Counted from the stretch's first letter, positions 23,801 to 34,880 are shown. The stretch is DNA of 64,000 bases from Diphasiastrum complanatum (GCA_029204225.1 CM055111.1:48105594-48169593); one strand, 5' to 3'. Numbers and translations: made by a program. The notes: generated from the sequence alone by a model not told the origin.

Positions 23801-26244
23801 GGCGCTGCGTAAAAGCTCTCGATGTGTTGAAAACCATAACTTTGGTTTTCAATATGTTAACCCCCAATCCCCATCTACTGCAGAAGGCATGAAGGCTGTC
23901 TAGCTGTCCTTGTAAACCCTCTCTGGTAGGAGATAAGAGAACCACGTCATCTGCATATAAAAGTATAGCAATCAAGATACTCCCAAGCCTGCAACTTGTG
24001 CCACCACATCACTCAATGACTCTCTCAAGCTCGTCAATATATAGCCCAACCCTATTTCATGCCAATAGTGCTTCAGATATGATCTGAGATGCCGGTGTCA
24101 CTCCGAAAACAGCCAAGGACTCTCTCATATAGTGCCATCACTGCCAAGATCGTGTCAGTAGAAAAGCCAAGGTCACGTAGCCGCTGAATGAGAAGGGATC
24201 GTGGAACAGAGTCGAAGGCTTTCCCAAAGTCAACAAAACAACAGCAGACCCGCTCTTTCCTACGTCTAGCCTCCTCAATAATGGCCCGAAAGGTGAAAAT
24301 ATGATCTGTGGTGGAGTAGTGTGCTCTGAAACCCGCTTGGCCCAATGCATGTAATCTCCTAGACTCTGCCTCAGAACTGACTGCTAACTGGAGGATGGTG
24401 TCGTATAACTTAGCAATGATATGCCCATTCATAATGGTGCGCTATTTACCAGGATTCATGGGGTCACCAGTTTTATGAATCATGGATAATGTTGGTACAC
24501 CAGGATTAATAGTTCGGATTCGAATATCACGGATGCGACGGGTTTTCATTCTCTTGATGGCTGTCAGGACCATGTCCGAGGTAAAGAAAGTGAAAGTAGT
24601 CGGCCGGGGAGAAATAGAGATGGGTGTATCTGTGGGTACAGTATATAAGGTAGTGGCGTATGTAGTCCAGGTATGAAGGTCAGTGAGGGGAGGAGGTGGT
24701 GTACGGGGAATGAATTTCCTCCAGAAGGCACCGGTGGAGGAACTGCAAAGGGAATCGACTAAGCTTTTCCCTTTTTGAGTTTCATACACCCGTTTCTTCC
24801 AACAGAGGACATGATGGAAAGATCGACGAGCTACAAGGAGAAGATGTGTGTTATGCAATCTAGCTTGGGTGACTTGGAGATGAAGAGAACAACACTTGAC
24901 GTCAAACCAGGGAGGACGGATGGGGTGTGGCGAAGTGGGTGGGCGCCGATGTGGTTTGGAGTGAAGTGGTAAGGAAGGTAACTTGTGTTTCCAATGGGGT
25001 GTGGTGTGGAAAACGACAAAGAAATAAGTTGACGGCCTCCTGGTATGTCTTGATGTAGGAATGATCAAAAGTGTACTTGGGTGCGCGATAGATGAGTGGA
25101 ATAGTGGGTGATCGGGAGGGACAGGAGTGGGATAAAAGCTGGTGACCCCATGAGATAATCGACAACAGTGTCCTCCACTGTGTGGGTGGCAAGTGAATTT
25201 GCTAGAATGTGGCCAACAAGCTAAGCCATTATAAATAGCCAACTTGTGATCTTCACCCATCTTCAAGAGGTACTCTCCATAGCTCGTGATAGGGCCCATC
25301 CTGTCCTCTGAGGTCCGGGTGATACCAATGTCCTTGCAATCAATAGCTTGTGTACGTACTTTTATCCTTGATTCAATGTCTTCGATTTGATATTATTTCT
25401 CCCATTTCGTCACATTTCTTCTGTACTGGAAAGGCTTCCACATAGTCCAATTCCTAGATGTCTACAATATTTCTAATAAACTTTCTCACAATTGTTTTGG
25501 TCTTCTCTTCTTCCTTGGAGGAAGCAAAACAAATGATAAGGAAGGTAGCACAAGATACGTTCTGAAGGAGGTGCTACTAGAGTAATCAATTGACCTCCCA
25601 CCCTAACTTATATCATGGATAAGCAGCTTGGTTACATCAAAAGTGGAGAAGATGCCTTGTCACTAGAGGAACATGAAAAAAGGATAAGGGCCCTTAACCT
25701 ATATTTGGCTTTTCCCTACTTGATCTTCCAAATGTTTCAACAAGCTTTTCAGTTACAAAATTTTTGGTTGACTCTTTGGCAGTTGTTCTTGCATCATTAC
25801 CCTTTCCCTTATATGACTTGCTAATGCCTTTTAGCTTGCCTAAATAATCTTCCAAATCTTTCACCAATTTTTTTAGCTAAACACTTTCTTTTGACTCTTT
25901 AGCCATTGTTCTTGCATCCTTAACATTTCCCTCATGTATGACACGTAGCTTAAAAAATTAAGCCATCTATATTATGGAACATAGGAACACCACACAAAAA
26001 TGTCATCCTCACGTTTACTCTTCTTGGTTCCTTTCACAAGCTCAATTGTCCTACCTTGGGCATCATGTGACCTTTTGTATAATTGAGAGACAAAGAGTTT
26101 TCATTATCACAAGAGCCCAAATAGTCAAAAAACTTAGTACCACAAGGACAAATCTTAGTCCTAGCTAGCTTATATCTACTTACTAATACAATTGATCATA
26201 TTTGACCACATGAAGCTGATTGCAAGGCAGGAGCTACAATCAAG

Positions 26245-26304
<60 letters not shown>

Positions 26305-26403
26305 AGTATATGCATCCACTGCAAGCATGTAGTCCATCTTTTTAAAGGCCTCATCACCTCTTGCTTTAGCTTCAAGAACCCTTTTAGCATTCTCAGGCGA
26401 CAA
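20321..26403 (-). CDS. Ankyrin-TPR protein, four 3' exons encoding the TPR domain
   Basis: Exons at 26302-26403, 20845-21015, 20592-20671 and 20321-20378 (TGA at 20321-20323) join at GT/AG sites in phases 0, 0 and 2. They encode three TPR motifs: LEAKARGDEAFKKMDYMLAV, then KVLSNRSLCWIKLGQAVHAL, then YEEAADAFYQGVKCDPENRE, closing with NAFREAVEAGR. The order and the ending resemble Arabidopsis TPR10 (AT3G04710), an ankyrin plus TPR protein (from memory). In carboxylate-clamp TPRs, Asn and Lys/Arg residues bind the EEVD tails of Hsp70/Hsp90. Asn in SNRS and Lys/Arg in SKVWYREG are kept here, while the usual first-repeat Asn is replaced in RGDEAF, so chaperone binding is only possible. The ankyrin part is encoded upstream (exon at 49119-49283). 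Introns begin GT followed at once by (CT)n, and one contains a LINE. Confidence 0.85.
20772..20843. repeat. (GA)n, reading (CT)n directly after a TPR-exon donor
   Basis: On the gene's strand the exon ending at 20845 is followed by GTCTCTCT and about 70 bp of CT. The tract fills much of the 173-bp intron. Confidence 0.9.
22204..22280 (-). repeat. tRNA-derived SINE-like sequence
   Basis: The minus strand reads GGCTCAATCGGTTAGCTTGG (box-A-like), then CCCAGGTTCAAGTCCC (box B), then CCTTGGAAAC. It resembles the copies at 30.66 and 12.17 kb. It lacks cloverleaf integrity for a functional tRNA and lies just beyond a LINE 3' tail. Confidence 0.6.
22290..25350 (-). mobile_element. 5'-truncated LINE in a TPR-gene intron
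   Basis: Domains in minus-strand order: the C-terminal part of the AP-type endonuclease and linker (25.35-24.45 kb, MGPITSYGEYLLKMG and GLACWPHS), reverse transcriptase (FRAIIEEARRRKERV, CCCFVDFGKAFDSVPRS, ILLYADDVVLLSPT near 23.95 kb), and a cysteine region EEWLCQLCSL near 22.98 kb. The 3' UTR ends in the family hairpin at 22328-22341 and AATAAAGCTTTC, then a short degenerate CTTT-type tail instead of (CT)n. Several stops and frameshifts are present. Same strand as the host gene. Confidence 0.85.
26249..26300. repeat. (GA)n, reading (CT)n directly after a TPR-exon donor
   Basis: The donor of the exon 26302-26403 is CAG|GTCTCTCT, and the CT run follows without a gap for about 50 bp. Confidence 0.9.
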
Positions 26404-26550
26404 CTGTAGATGAAAACCATAAACAAAAGTAAAAGAGAAACTTGTGAAAAGACTCGAAAGCTAGAAGAGCCTTGCATAAACTATATTTAAAAAGCTTCTC
26501 AAAAATAAAACATTATCATGCCAATGCTACATATGCATAAATGAATTAAT

Positions 26551-27880
26551 AAAGAGAAGAAGCTACATTGCAACAAGAAAAATCTCATTCAAAACAAGCT
26601 ACTAGCAAAGAATATCTAGCATGTAAGTTGTCTCCACCAAGACACCTAAATTTAAGGCAATGGCTTCAATGTCTCATGCATTCATTGGCATACACATTAA
26701 ATAATGACGTAAACATGAATACAAATGGTCAAAGTAACCTAGCATGCATACATTGCATACATTCATCATTGATTGGTACCACATAAATGGACCAAGCTTG
26801 CTATTCCGACCCATATGCCACCACATTCAACTTTGTAACTTGTGCCAGCTCACTCACATATTGAACCTAAATATCTTTTGAATATCGATAATGAAGAGAA
26901 GAAGCTACATTGCAGTAGACAAAATCTTATTCAAAACAAGCTACTAGCAAAAAATATCTAGCATGTAAATTGTCTCCGCCAAGATACCTAAATTCTATGG
27001 CAATGGCTTCAATGTCTCATGCATTCAATGGCATAAACATAAATAAAATGGTCAAAGAAGCCTAGCATGCATAAATTGCATCACATTCATCATTGATTGG
27101 TACTACACAGTTGGACCAAGCTTGCTATTCCGACCCATATGCCACACTCAACATGTAACTTGTGCCAACTCACATATTGAACCCAAATATCTTCTGAATA
27201 TCGATAACGAAGAGAAGAAGCTACATTGCAGCAAGCAAAATCCCATTCTAAACAAGCTACTAGCAAAGAATATCTAGCATGCAAATTGTCTCCACCAAGA
27301 TACCTAAACTCTAGGAAATGGCTTCGATGTCTCATGCATTCAATGGCATAAACATGAAAAAATGACATAAACACATGAGGAAATGGTCAAAATATCCTAG
27401 CATGCATACATTGCATCACATTCACCATTGATTGGTACCACATAGATGGACCAAACTTGCTATTCTGACCCATATGCCACATTCAACTTGTAACTTGTGC
27501 CAACTCACTCGCATATTGAACCCGAATATCTTCTGAATATCGATAATGAAGAAAAGAAGCCACATTGTAGCTAGCAAAATGCCATTCAAAACAAGCTACT
27601 AGCAAAGAATATGTATCAATTGTCTCCAACAAGATACCTAAACTCTATGGCAATGGCTTCAATGTCTCATGCATTCATTAGTATACACATAAAAAATGAC
27701 ATAAACATAAATAGAAATTGTCAAAATAGCCTAGTATGCATAAATGCATCACATTCATCATTGATTGGTACCACATACATGGACCAAGCTTGCTATTCCT
27801 ACACATATGCCACATTTAGCTTGTAACTTGTGCTAGCTCACTCACTCACATACTAACCCAAATATCTTTTAAATATCGAT
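26551..27880. repeat. Tandem array, 4 copies of a roughly 316-342-bp unit
   Basis: The marker AGCTACATTG (AGCCACATTG in the last copy) occurs at 26561, 26903, 27219 and 27558, giving spacings of 342, 316 and 339 bp. Each unit repeats the same order of words: CAAGCTACTAGCAA, then AATGTCTCATGCATTCA, then ATTGATTGGTAC, then GACCCATATGCC, then AATATCGATA. The array lies in the long intron of the ankyrin-TPR gene. No coding frame is conserved between copies. Confidence 0.85.
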
Positions 27881-28439
27881 ATTGGTTCTTCTGAGTAACC
27901 TACACCCCATATATCAACATAAAATTGATTTCAACTTTATAGTTGAAGTCTCCCATGGTTCAGCAATCATCTTTTTTTGCATTGATTCCCTAATGGCAAT
28001 CAAATTCATTCGCCATTCCAATTTAGTCATGTTCCATATTTGCAACCATTATGCTGCTTGTCTATACCAACCTCACCTTTCAAACTAGTGTTTTCATGAA
28101 TCGTGACTCATTGGCTGATGAATTGCGATTCTATTTCGAATCAAAAAGAATTGGGACTGTAAATTTTTTCTTGCGCCTCTTTCAAGGAAAAGATAATAGG
28201 AGAGAGGGAGAAACTTGAGGAGAGGAGCAATGAGAGGAGAAAGGAGAGAAGAGAGAAGAGGGAGGAGAGAGGATAGAGGAAATGGTTGAATGTGTTAGGT
28301 TAATCTTCATTGTTAAATGCACTTTGAAGCAGAGAAATTAGAATAAGAGTTAGGAGAAGTTAGAACTTAGGTGTTTGGTAGTATTAGCCACTACTAGGCC
28401 AAGTGGGAGAGCCGATGGAACTAGTTTCATAGGCCTCTA

Positions 28440-28830
28440 CATTTAGTTGCCCATGTGTTGCATCCTTTATGGAAGAAATCTGGTCCAAAGCAGTTCCATG
28501 ACCATGAGCTTGAGGATGGATGGCTTGAATACCTCCAAAGGGTCATACCAGATGTTGCAGATGAGCTCATGGTTTTTCAAAAGAGGCCTCCTCACATATC
28601 ATAGGGCTGTGACACAAGATAGAGTCGGCCACTTGAGGCCAGTGTCTTGGTGGGACAAGTATGGAGGGTGCATGCCTAGGCTACAACACATTGCACCACA
28701 ACAGCTTGTGAGAGGAATTGGAGCATCTACTCCCTCATACACACCAAGAGAAACAGTGTTTGTGCATTCAAACCTATGCCTTCTAGATAATATGGGGGAG
28801 GCCAGAGAACCAATTTTGTATTTAAGGCTT
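28440..28830 (+). pseudogene. hAT transposase C-terminal (dimerisation) domain remnant
   Basis: In shifting frames the plus strand reads PLHLVAHVLHPLWKKSG, then SWWDKYGGCMPRLQHIA, then ACERNWSIYSLIHTKR, then VHSNLCLLDN. This is the conserved hAT C-terminal series: WW-x-x-YG, L-x-x-LA, CERNWS-x-x-x-x-IHTK-x-RN, then V-x-x-N-x-RL. At least three frameshifts or stops separate the pieces. The full-length protein would need about 500 more residues upstream, including a BED zinc finger, and these are absent. Confidence 0.8.
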
Positions 28831-29040
28831 GAGCTTAAACTACTTGAACTTGAACTTGAGTGCTCAATGTTGAAACTTATCACTTGAATCTTGGTACTTG
28901 AAGTCTTGAAAGTTGAAAGTTGACTAGTTTGAACTTTGATGATTCATGAACCATTTGTAATTTGTGAATTTGTGTCACATGTGAAATGAGTGAATGACTA
29001 GTCGTGAATATGTGAATTGTTTAAACTTTAAGTAAACCCT

Positions 29041-29520
29041 GACGAGATCGACATTGCCAAGGTTTCTGATTTACCACCTAGGTCAAAGGAGGAGGAGGAT
29101 ATATATGCCCTCTTGCATCGCGAGTTTGTTGCACGATCGAGTAGGCTTGAGCCTTGCTTGGTAATTGAAATTTGACTACTCGAGTCTTGTATTTCAATCA
29201 ACTTTCAAGATTCTACTATCTAGGTCACCTCTTGGGTCTTGAGAGCAATGGGTAATTTCTAATAGCTGCAAATCTCTATGTGTAGGACCTATGACTCGAG
29301 CTGCATCACGACGGACTCAAGCTGCCACTGCTCAACAACATTCAAAGAGAAGCTTCAATAGCTCTACCGAGGAGACTGAGGAGAGCGAGGATCAGAGCCA
29401 AGGGTATTCTTGTGATGAGGCCTCAGAGGTTGGGGATGATGATGATGAGGAGAAGGAGCATGTGCAAGAGGCTATGAGGCCACCCCCCACTAGGAGGACC
29501 AAGAGGACCTGGATATAGTT
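29041..29520 (+). pseudogene. hAT transposase acidic tail and 3' region
   Basis: An open stretch at 29291-29518 encodes an S/T/Q-rich segment followed by EVGDDDDEEKEHVQEA. Acidic tails downstream of the dimerisation domain are common in plant hAT transposases. An alternative is chance composition, but its place within the element, on the same strand, supports the assignment. Confidence 0.45.
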
Positions 29521-30659
29521 CATAGTCTAGAATCTAGGTCAAGACACGATATTTCACCTAGATTCTACTAGTCCATTATTATGGCAGTTGACTCATGAGT
29601 CATGACTATGGATTCAGCATTTGCCATTAACTGTTCACCTCATTTTGATATCATATGACATGTGTATAGTTTGATACCATCTATTCGGTTTTCACTATAT
29701 AGTTCATATCTTCAATATTCACTATTTGATTTTTCTTTTCAATGTAGGTTGTAACTTTTAAATTTCAATTCAAACGTTTATTCAATGTACTGCTCATTAC
29801 TTATAGCTTAGTAATTACTACCTACTAATGTGTGATCATTGATGGATGTATCATGTTCGGTCACTTCAGTCTTGACTCTCTGATCGACGATGATATAACA
29901 TGCCACATGGATAAATCATAAATTAGAATATTTATTGTTGAAACTGGAACATGGAATGCAATTGACAAGTTTAAATTGTGTCCACTGTCCATTGAACATT
30001 GAAATTGTGTCCAATGTCCACTGTCCATTGAACATTCAATACTTGTGAATTATGATTCTAATTTAGTTTCAGCTTTCAAGCTTCAGCTTTTTACAAGCAA
30101 CAATGAACTTTCAAATGCATGTATTTAGTAGCAATTTGATATTTATAAGATTTTAGAGACATTACAGATATTACTTGACATTTTTCAAGCATTACATCAA
30201 AAAAAATGCAAGAAAAGTTTTTGCCGATTCTTTCCAATTCTTTCAGGAAGGGCCCGGTTCGGAACCATGATTCATGCGGAATCTTCCGATTCTGAAAAGG
30301 TCGATTTTGAACTGGGTAGAAACACTATTTCAAACTCCCTGAAAGCATGTAACCAGACTATGGCTCGATAATTGCTTAACTAGTGCAACATATATAAGAC
30401 ATTGATATATTGCTTGGCTCTCCTTTTGTGCCAATCCCCGTCAAAAAAATTTGGCATCCATAGAGAACTATAAGCATCATCGATGCTCAATATAGGTTGT
30501 ACCTCATCTTCTAATTGTACAAGGGAATGCATTGGCAATTGTTAGTTAAAGCATAAAGGGCTTAGATCCGACCTACTACCTTATTAACACTATGTCATTA
30601 ATATGCATTAAGACTAATACGACAAATCCATCGATTGCACCATATCCTACGTGCCATCC

Positions 30660-30745
30660 AACAAGATTAGCTCAATTGGTTAGCTTGGGTCTTAGAGTTT
30701 CTTTGGTCCCAAGTTCGAGCCCCCTTTGGAAACCAAGATGCATCT
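30660..30745 (+). repeat. tRNA-derived SINE-like sequence
   Basis: TTAGCTCAATTGGTTAGC (box A type) and GGTCCCAAGTTCGAGCCC (box B type) in the right order and spacing, followed by CTTTGGAAACCAAG. A related degraded copy lies at about 12165-12215 and a third, on the other strand, at 22204-22280. Confidence 0.65.
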
Positions 30746-30869
30746 CTTATGAGCCACAAGAGCAAAGATTCCAACTTATCTCTTAAAACCCCAAATAATG
30801 TTGGCAACAAAGAACATTATTGTCTCACTCCCATAGTACTAGTTACTTTATCTAATAGCCACAAGGAAA

Positions 30870-31090
30870 ATTGAGTTCAGTTAGTCATTTCTCATACATC
30901 CAATCTTTTCTCTTAGTTTATGCAAGTGCTCTAATCTCTTCCACAATTCCTTCCTAGGTATAGTATCAAGCGTTATTTTAAAATCTACAAAGCAACAAAA
31001 TAAAGTGCTATTTGAACCTTTTGCTCCTTTAGATAGTACATCCCTAAATGATCGATTGTTGAATACTCTGGTCAAACTCCTAATTGAGTA
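30870..31090 (-). pseudogene. Short LINE reverse-transcriptase fragment
   Basis: Minus-strand FRDVLSKGAKGSNS and LFCCFVDFKITLDTIPRKEL match the RT block containing the first catalytic Asp (FVDF-x-KAFD-x-IPR), with the catalytic region altered. Both ends are missing. Confidence 0.65.
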
Positions 31091-31217
31091 CTAACTCTAA
31101 CTTGCAAGATTGAACTTACTAGAAATTCAACGAACTTCTATTAGGTAATCATAAAGAGTAGGAAAATCATTCAAAATCAACAAAGATGCAAAGTGGGAAA
31201 AAAGCATTTCCCCAAGA

Positions 31218-31703
31218 ATGGATAGTGAGTGGGTATCTCCTATTGTTGTACTTCCAAAGAAGAAGTCTGGCAAGATACGAATTTGTCAGGATTTCTGGAA
31301 GCTAAATGCTGCTACAAAGAAAGATCACTGTCAATTACCCTTCACGGATTCCATTTTAGACCAGGTCGCTGGGCAAGAACGTTACAGTTTCTGTGATGGC
31401 TTCTCTGGTTACAATCAAGTTGGAGTAAGAAAGGAGGATCGACCAAAGGCAACATTTACTACTGATTGGAGCACTTATGCCTATAATAAAATGCCCTTTG
31501 GTCTTTGTAACGCGCCAGCTACTTTCCAGAGAATTATGATGCTAATTTTCGCTGCTTTTCTAAGAACATTCCTCGAAATTTTCATTGATGATTTCGGTTT
31601 TTACAGTAATATCAAGACTCATATTCAGAAGCTAAAGTTTACATTGCAGAGGTGTCGAGACACTTGTTTGTCACTTCACTCCGAAAAATCAAACTTTGGT
31701 TGA
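31218..31703 (+). pseudogene. Ty3/gypsy reverse-transcriptase fragment
   Basis: An open frame of 161 codons with SEWVSPIVVLPKKKSGKIRI, DGFSGYNQVGV, MPFGLCNAPATFQR and FIDDFGFYS. These are gypsy RT blocks in order. The catalytic Y-x-DD is replaced by FIDDF, which keeps both Asp. The fragment stops abruptly after EKSNF, where LINE sequence begins on the same strand. No RNase H or integrase follows. Confidence 0.85.
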
Positions 31704-31739
31704 TGGCTTTCCTAAGCACGGACACATGGTAAAAATGTA

Positions 31740-32400
31740 TAAAAACGATGATAAAAAATATTCTTTCAAATATAAGACAATTATGATTGGACATTTCTTG
31801 GTGAAACTATGGGGAAGCATATTTGAGAAGAAACTTAGTAGTTTTCTAGAGAATAATGGGCTTAGAGCAAAAGAGCGAGCTACTTTTCAAAAATTCATTT
31901 TACCATCAATCACTTGGTTAATCTACAATGTATAATTGGAAAAAATCAAAGGAAACAATTTACTCTCTTTTGTTGCTTTATAGAATTTTGCAAAGCCTTC
32001 GACATCATTCCAAGGCACCTACTTTGGGAGAGAATGGGAGAGATTGATGTCCCCATTAACATAATGGGCAGCTTTACGAAAACACGATAATATTTGTGCA
32101 ATCTTTTAAGGGTTTCATAGCTAAGATTTTCCGCCATATTGGTGTGAAGCAAGGATGGCCACTTTCCCCTACAATATTTGCTATTTACATTGATAACCTT
32201 AAAAATTGCCTTCAAGAGTGGAGGATCCAAACTTCTTCATTTTGTTATTTAGCTCCAGTATGTGGATGATGTGGTTATTTTGGCAAACACATTACGTAGC
32301 CTACAACAACACCTTGACACTCTTAAAACATATTGTGAATCCTCAAGTCTCTCAATAAATCTGAGCAAAATTAAGATCATGGTTTTTGCTTAAGAATAAT
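31740..32400 (+). pseudogene. LINE reverse-transcriptase fragment joined to the gypsy fragment
   Basis: Pieces in three frames: YKTIMIGHFLVKLWGSIFEK, then CCFIEFCKAFDIIPRHLL, then VKQGWPLSPTIFAIYIDNL, then YVDDVVILANTL. This is a normal LINE RT order. The sequence is clearly diverged from the 22-25 and 51-56 kb copies, so it is probably an older subfamily. Confidence 0.75.
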
Positions 32401-32544
32401 AGATATTCTTAATTCCATTCTTTTATATGCAAACGATGTGGAAGAAGGGTTCAAAATATCTCGTTCCTTTATGCTACACCAAAATCTCAGTTTGGGTAAT
32501 CAACCTTTGGATAGTGTCTCCTCCTATACTTAAGTACTTGGATG

Positions 32545-32790
32545 TTCTACTCTTCGGCCCTATATTCAGCATGGGATTGGTGGACAATAGAATAGCCAAT
32601 CCTCCTTGGTCTGGGCGTGTCAATATAACCGCCCGTCTCAATAGCAAGCTGATGTGAGGAGACACGAAGCTGTCCAATACGGTAGCGAAGACCATATGAT
32701 AATGTCTGTGAAAGATACAACGGTAGAGTAGGCAACCCCATATCATCTAACTGTAGGAGATGAGTGCCGTAAAAATGCATCTTGACCCTC
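32545..32790 (-). pseudogene. LINE ORF2 C-terminal fragment
   Basis: The minus-strand segment LLQLDDMGLPTLPLYLSQTL ... GQLRVSSHQLAIETGGYIDT corresponds to the region just before the cysteine motif seen in the LINE at 60.6 kb (LGQLRILSHQLAIETGW). Opposite strand to the preceding LINE fragment, so a separate insertion or an inversion. Confidence 0.7.
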
Positions 32791-33319
32791 TCTAAATCTA
32801 GCTCCTCATCAGCGTGAAACTCAAACTATCTGGTGGACGTGCGGGCATTAAAATCCCCAGCTAACCACTGCCAAAATCTACAAAAACAGAAGTCTGAGGA
32901 GCAATATATCAAACTACCAAGAACATGCTGAGAAAGCCCCAATGCTTGTCCCAAAAACTGAAACCAAATGAATCGAGCAAATGAATCCTACTTAATCATC
33001 CTGAAAACTGAAGAACAAGCATCCCTATATAAGCAGGCCACTCCTCCTGATCCACGTGAAGTTTTCCCAAGAAAATCCTATAAATCACCTGCTGCTGATG
33101 ATGAATGAAACCCACTACAATTCCAAAAGCCCAATCAAATTGATTCAGGGTTTTATATTTGCTATCTAATATTCTTCGCCTTTTGTTCAAAAACATTACA
33201 TATTGCATAATTTTAACAAATAATAAAAAAGGTCAAACCAGTTCCTGCCGATTCGAACCCAACAATCTGATTCAAATCAGCTAGAAACATTACTCCACCA
33301 GCTTCCCTGCATGCTCGAA

Positions 33320-33545
33320 GGAAATGATGATCTTGATAATTTGTTTAGTGTGGGCCCTAGACTATAGAGCAGATCACGACCAAGGACGAGGTCTGTTCAT
33401 CCAACTTCATGATTTGGAAGTTAGCATGATCTTGATAACCCTGGAGCTCTATCTCAAGGCCATTGATCATGGTGTCCCATGCTTCCAAAGAGACAATGAA
33501 CCTATGCTTGCTAGGGCTTTCTGGTAAGTTCGGTTTCTTAACTAA
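33320..33545 (-). pseudogene. Gypsy protease-region remnant
   Basis: Minus-strand SLSLWKHGTMINGLEIELQG, YQDHANFQIMKLDEQ and a degraded continuation align by eye with the protease region of the gypsy element at 40.65-41.05 kb (MVSKLNLGIQGYQDEINF, then HLDRTDIVLGRDWL). The catalytic D-[ST]-G is not readable. Confidence 0.5.
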
Positions 33546-33559
33546 GGAGTAATTGATTA

Positions 33560-34020
33560 AGTTATGGGTTACGGTGAATTTCCACCTTATAATTCTCCCA
33601 CAAACTCCTTACAAACCCTTTGAGCTTGTGATAGTCATCTATATTCTTAAGCTTTAGAATGGCTTCTCTATAATTTGAAATATAGGGAAGCAACAGCCCT
33701 TCCATAATGATTTTTTCCCAGGCTTTCCAGGCCCGTCTTAACTCCTCCTTAGGTAAGAATTTTTTCAAGAAGGCTTTCTCGAAGTTTTGCCAAGTTTTAG
33801 GGGTCTGTCCTATAGCTTGGAGATTCAAACATCATTTATAGGCCTTGGCACCTAAAGGCAGGCTAGCTTCAATCATACACAACTCGTCAGGTGTATTTTT
33901 TAATGTGTGAATATCCCTCCACTTACTAAGAAAAGGCTGAAGAAAGTCAATGATTTTATCTATTTACTCACCATTAAAAATTGGTGGTCTAATATCCTTG
34001 AACAAGGCGGGTTTAGGGTA
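33560..34020 (-). pseudogene. Gypsy gag (capsid) remnant
   Basis: Minus-strand KTWQNFEKAFLKKFLPKEEL followed by a segment ending LKGFVRSLWENYK is typical of Retrotrans_gag. Upstream are PPIFNGE and IDKIIDFLQPFL, with one stop between. No zinc knuckle was found. Together with the protease piece it forms a partial gypsy element on the minus strand. Confidence 0.7.
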
Positions 34021-34450
34021 AGCAAATTAGACACCCAATTTGACAGCATAAACAAGCTATTAAGTAACTAGGTATTGGCTGTCCTGATCTAGCACAAAAT
34101 AGATGCTCTTGGATCTTCAAATCTTAGGTTCCGACCCTTTTGGGTTGGAACGTACAGTACGTTTCAGAACGAACTGGGTCGGAACGTTTTGTTTAAGAAA
34201 AAAAAAAACAGGTACCAAAGTGCCACCTGCTGGCCGTGATCTTCCTTCTTGATAATATATTGAGGGACGCTTTATAATGGATTGAGGGATGCTACAGATC
34301 AGAAATCGATTTGAAATCATTGTTTTGAAATCGATTGTGTGTAATTTTTAACAAAGGAATCGATTTTAACAAACACGTTGATCCTAGAATCGCTATCTTC
34401 TCTGACTGCTGCTCACGTTAATCCTAGCATCGCTATCTGCCACGTTACAT

Positions 34451-34574
34451 ATATCCGAGCTAGAATCGCTGTCTGAGCCACGCTATATATCTTGATTCTG
34501 TTCCTTAATCTCCATTGCTTTGTTAAAACCACGTTATCTATATCTGAGCCAGAATCGCTACCACGCTATATTTG
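34451..34574. repeat. 89-bp-period tandem repeat, left part
   Basis: ATATCCGAGC at 34451 recurs as ATATCTGAGC at 34540 (89 bp), with TTCCTTAATCTCCATTGCTT in between. The same unit continues on the far side of the ABCB fragment. Confidence 0.75.
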
Positions 34575-34880
34575 AGATGATCTCTGTAAGCTTGGAGGGA
34601 TCGTTCCGAAGAGTCTCAAAACCGTGGATGACGTGGGCCTGAACGAGGAACATTGCCGGGAATATGAATCCGTTAACCACTGCTGCTACTGCCCCTACCA
34701 CCATCAACGTCACATCAAGCAAATCTGCATAATGGAAGAGCTTCCAGTAGGAGACTGTGCTTATCTGATTACTACGTTTTTCCGCAGTATCACGAAGCTT
34801 GTTGTCTTGCTGATCCTTAGTTGGAACATCTTGTAGCTTCAACCTGTCCTCCTTATATTCGGAAATGCTACTCTGACCAT
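34558..34880 (-). pseudogene. ABCB (MDR/P-glycoprotein) transporter exon fragment
   Basis: The minus strand encodes an acidic and basic N-terminal stretch, then VSYWKLFHYADLLDVTLMVV, then GAVAAVVNGFIFPAMF and a segment ending LTEIISN. In plant ABCB half-one transmembrane domains the first exon reads Y-x-LF-x-FAD-x-x-D-x-x-LM-x-x-G-x-x-AA-x-x-NG in exactly this place. The frame stops at IAW just after the point where the family normally continues. No other ABCB exon was seen nearby. The fragment sits inside an 89-bp tandem repeat, so it is probably a captured or displaced exon and not part of a working gene. Confidence 0.7.

Larger units (their letters stand above)
28078..30335 (+). mobile_element. 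hAT DNA transposon with 8-bp target duplication
   Basis: TTTCAAAC occurs at 28078-28085 and at 30328-30335. The 2242-bp body (28086-30327) starts TAGTGTTTTC and ends GAAACACTA, giving a TIR of about 8 bp (TAGTGTTT/AAACACTA). An 8-bp duplication with TAG-type ends fits the hAT superfamily, and the body contains a degraded hAT transposase C-terminus. It is shorter than autonomous hATs (usually over 3 kb), so most of the transposase is lost. Confidence 0.85.

Noticed and set aside
30660-30745. Functional tRNA gene
   Set aside because: Box-A- and box-B-like words are present, but no complete cloverleaf with paired acceptor and anticodon arms could be made, and related copies exist as repeats.
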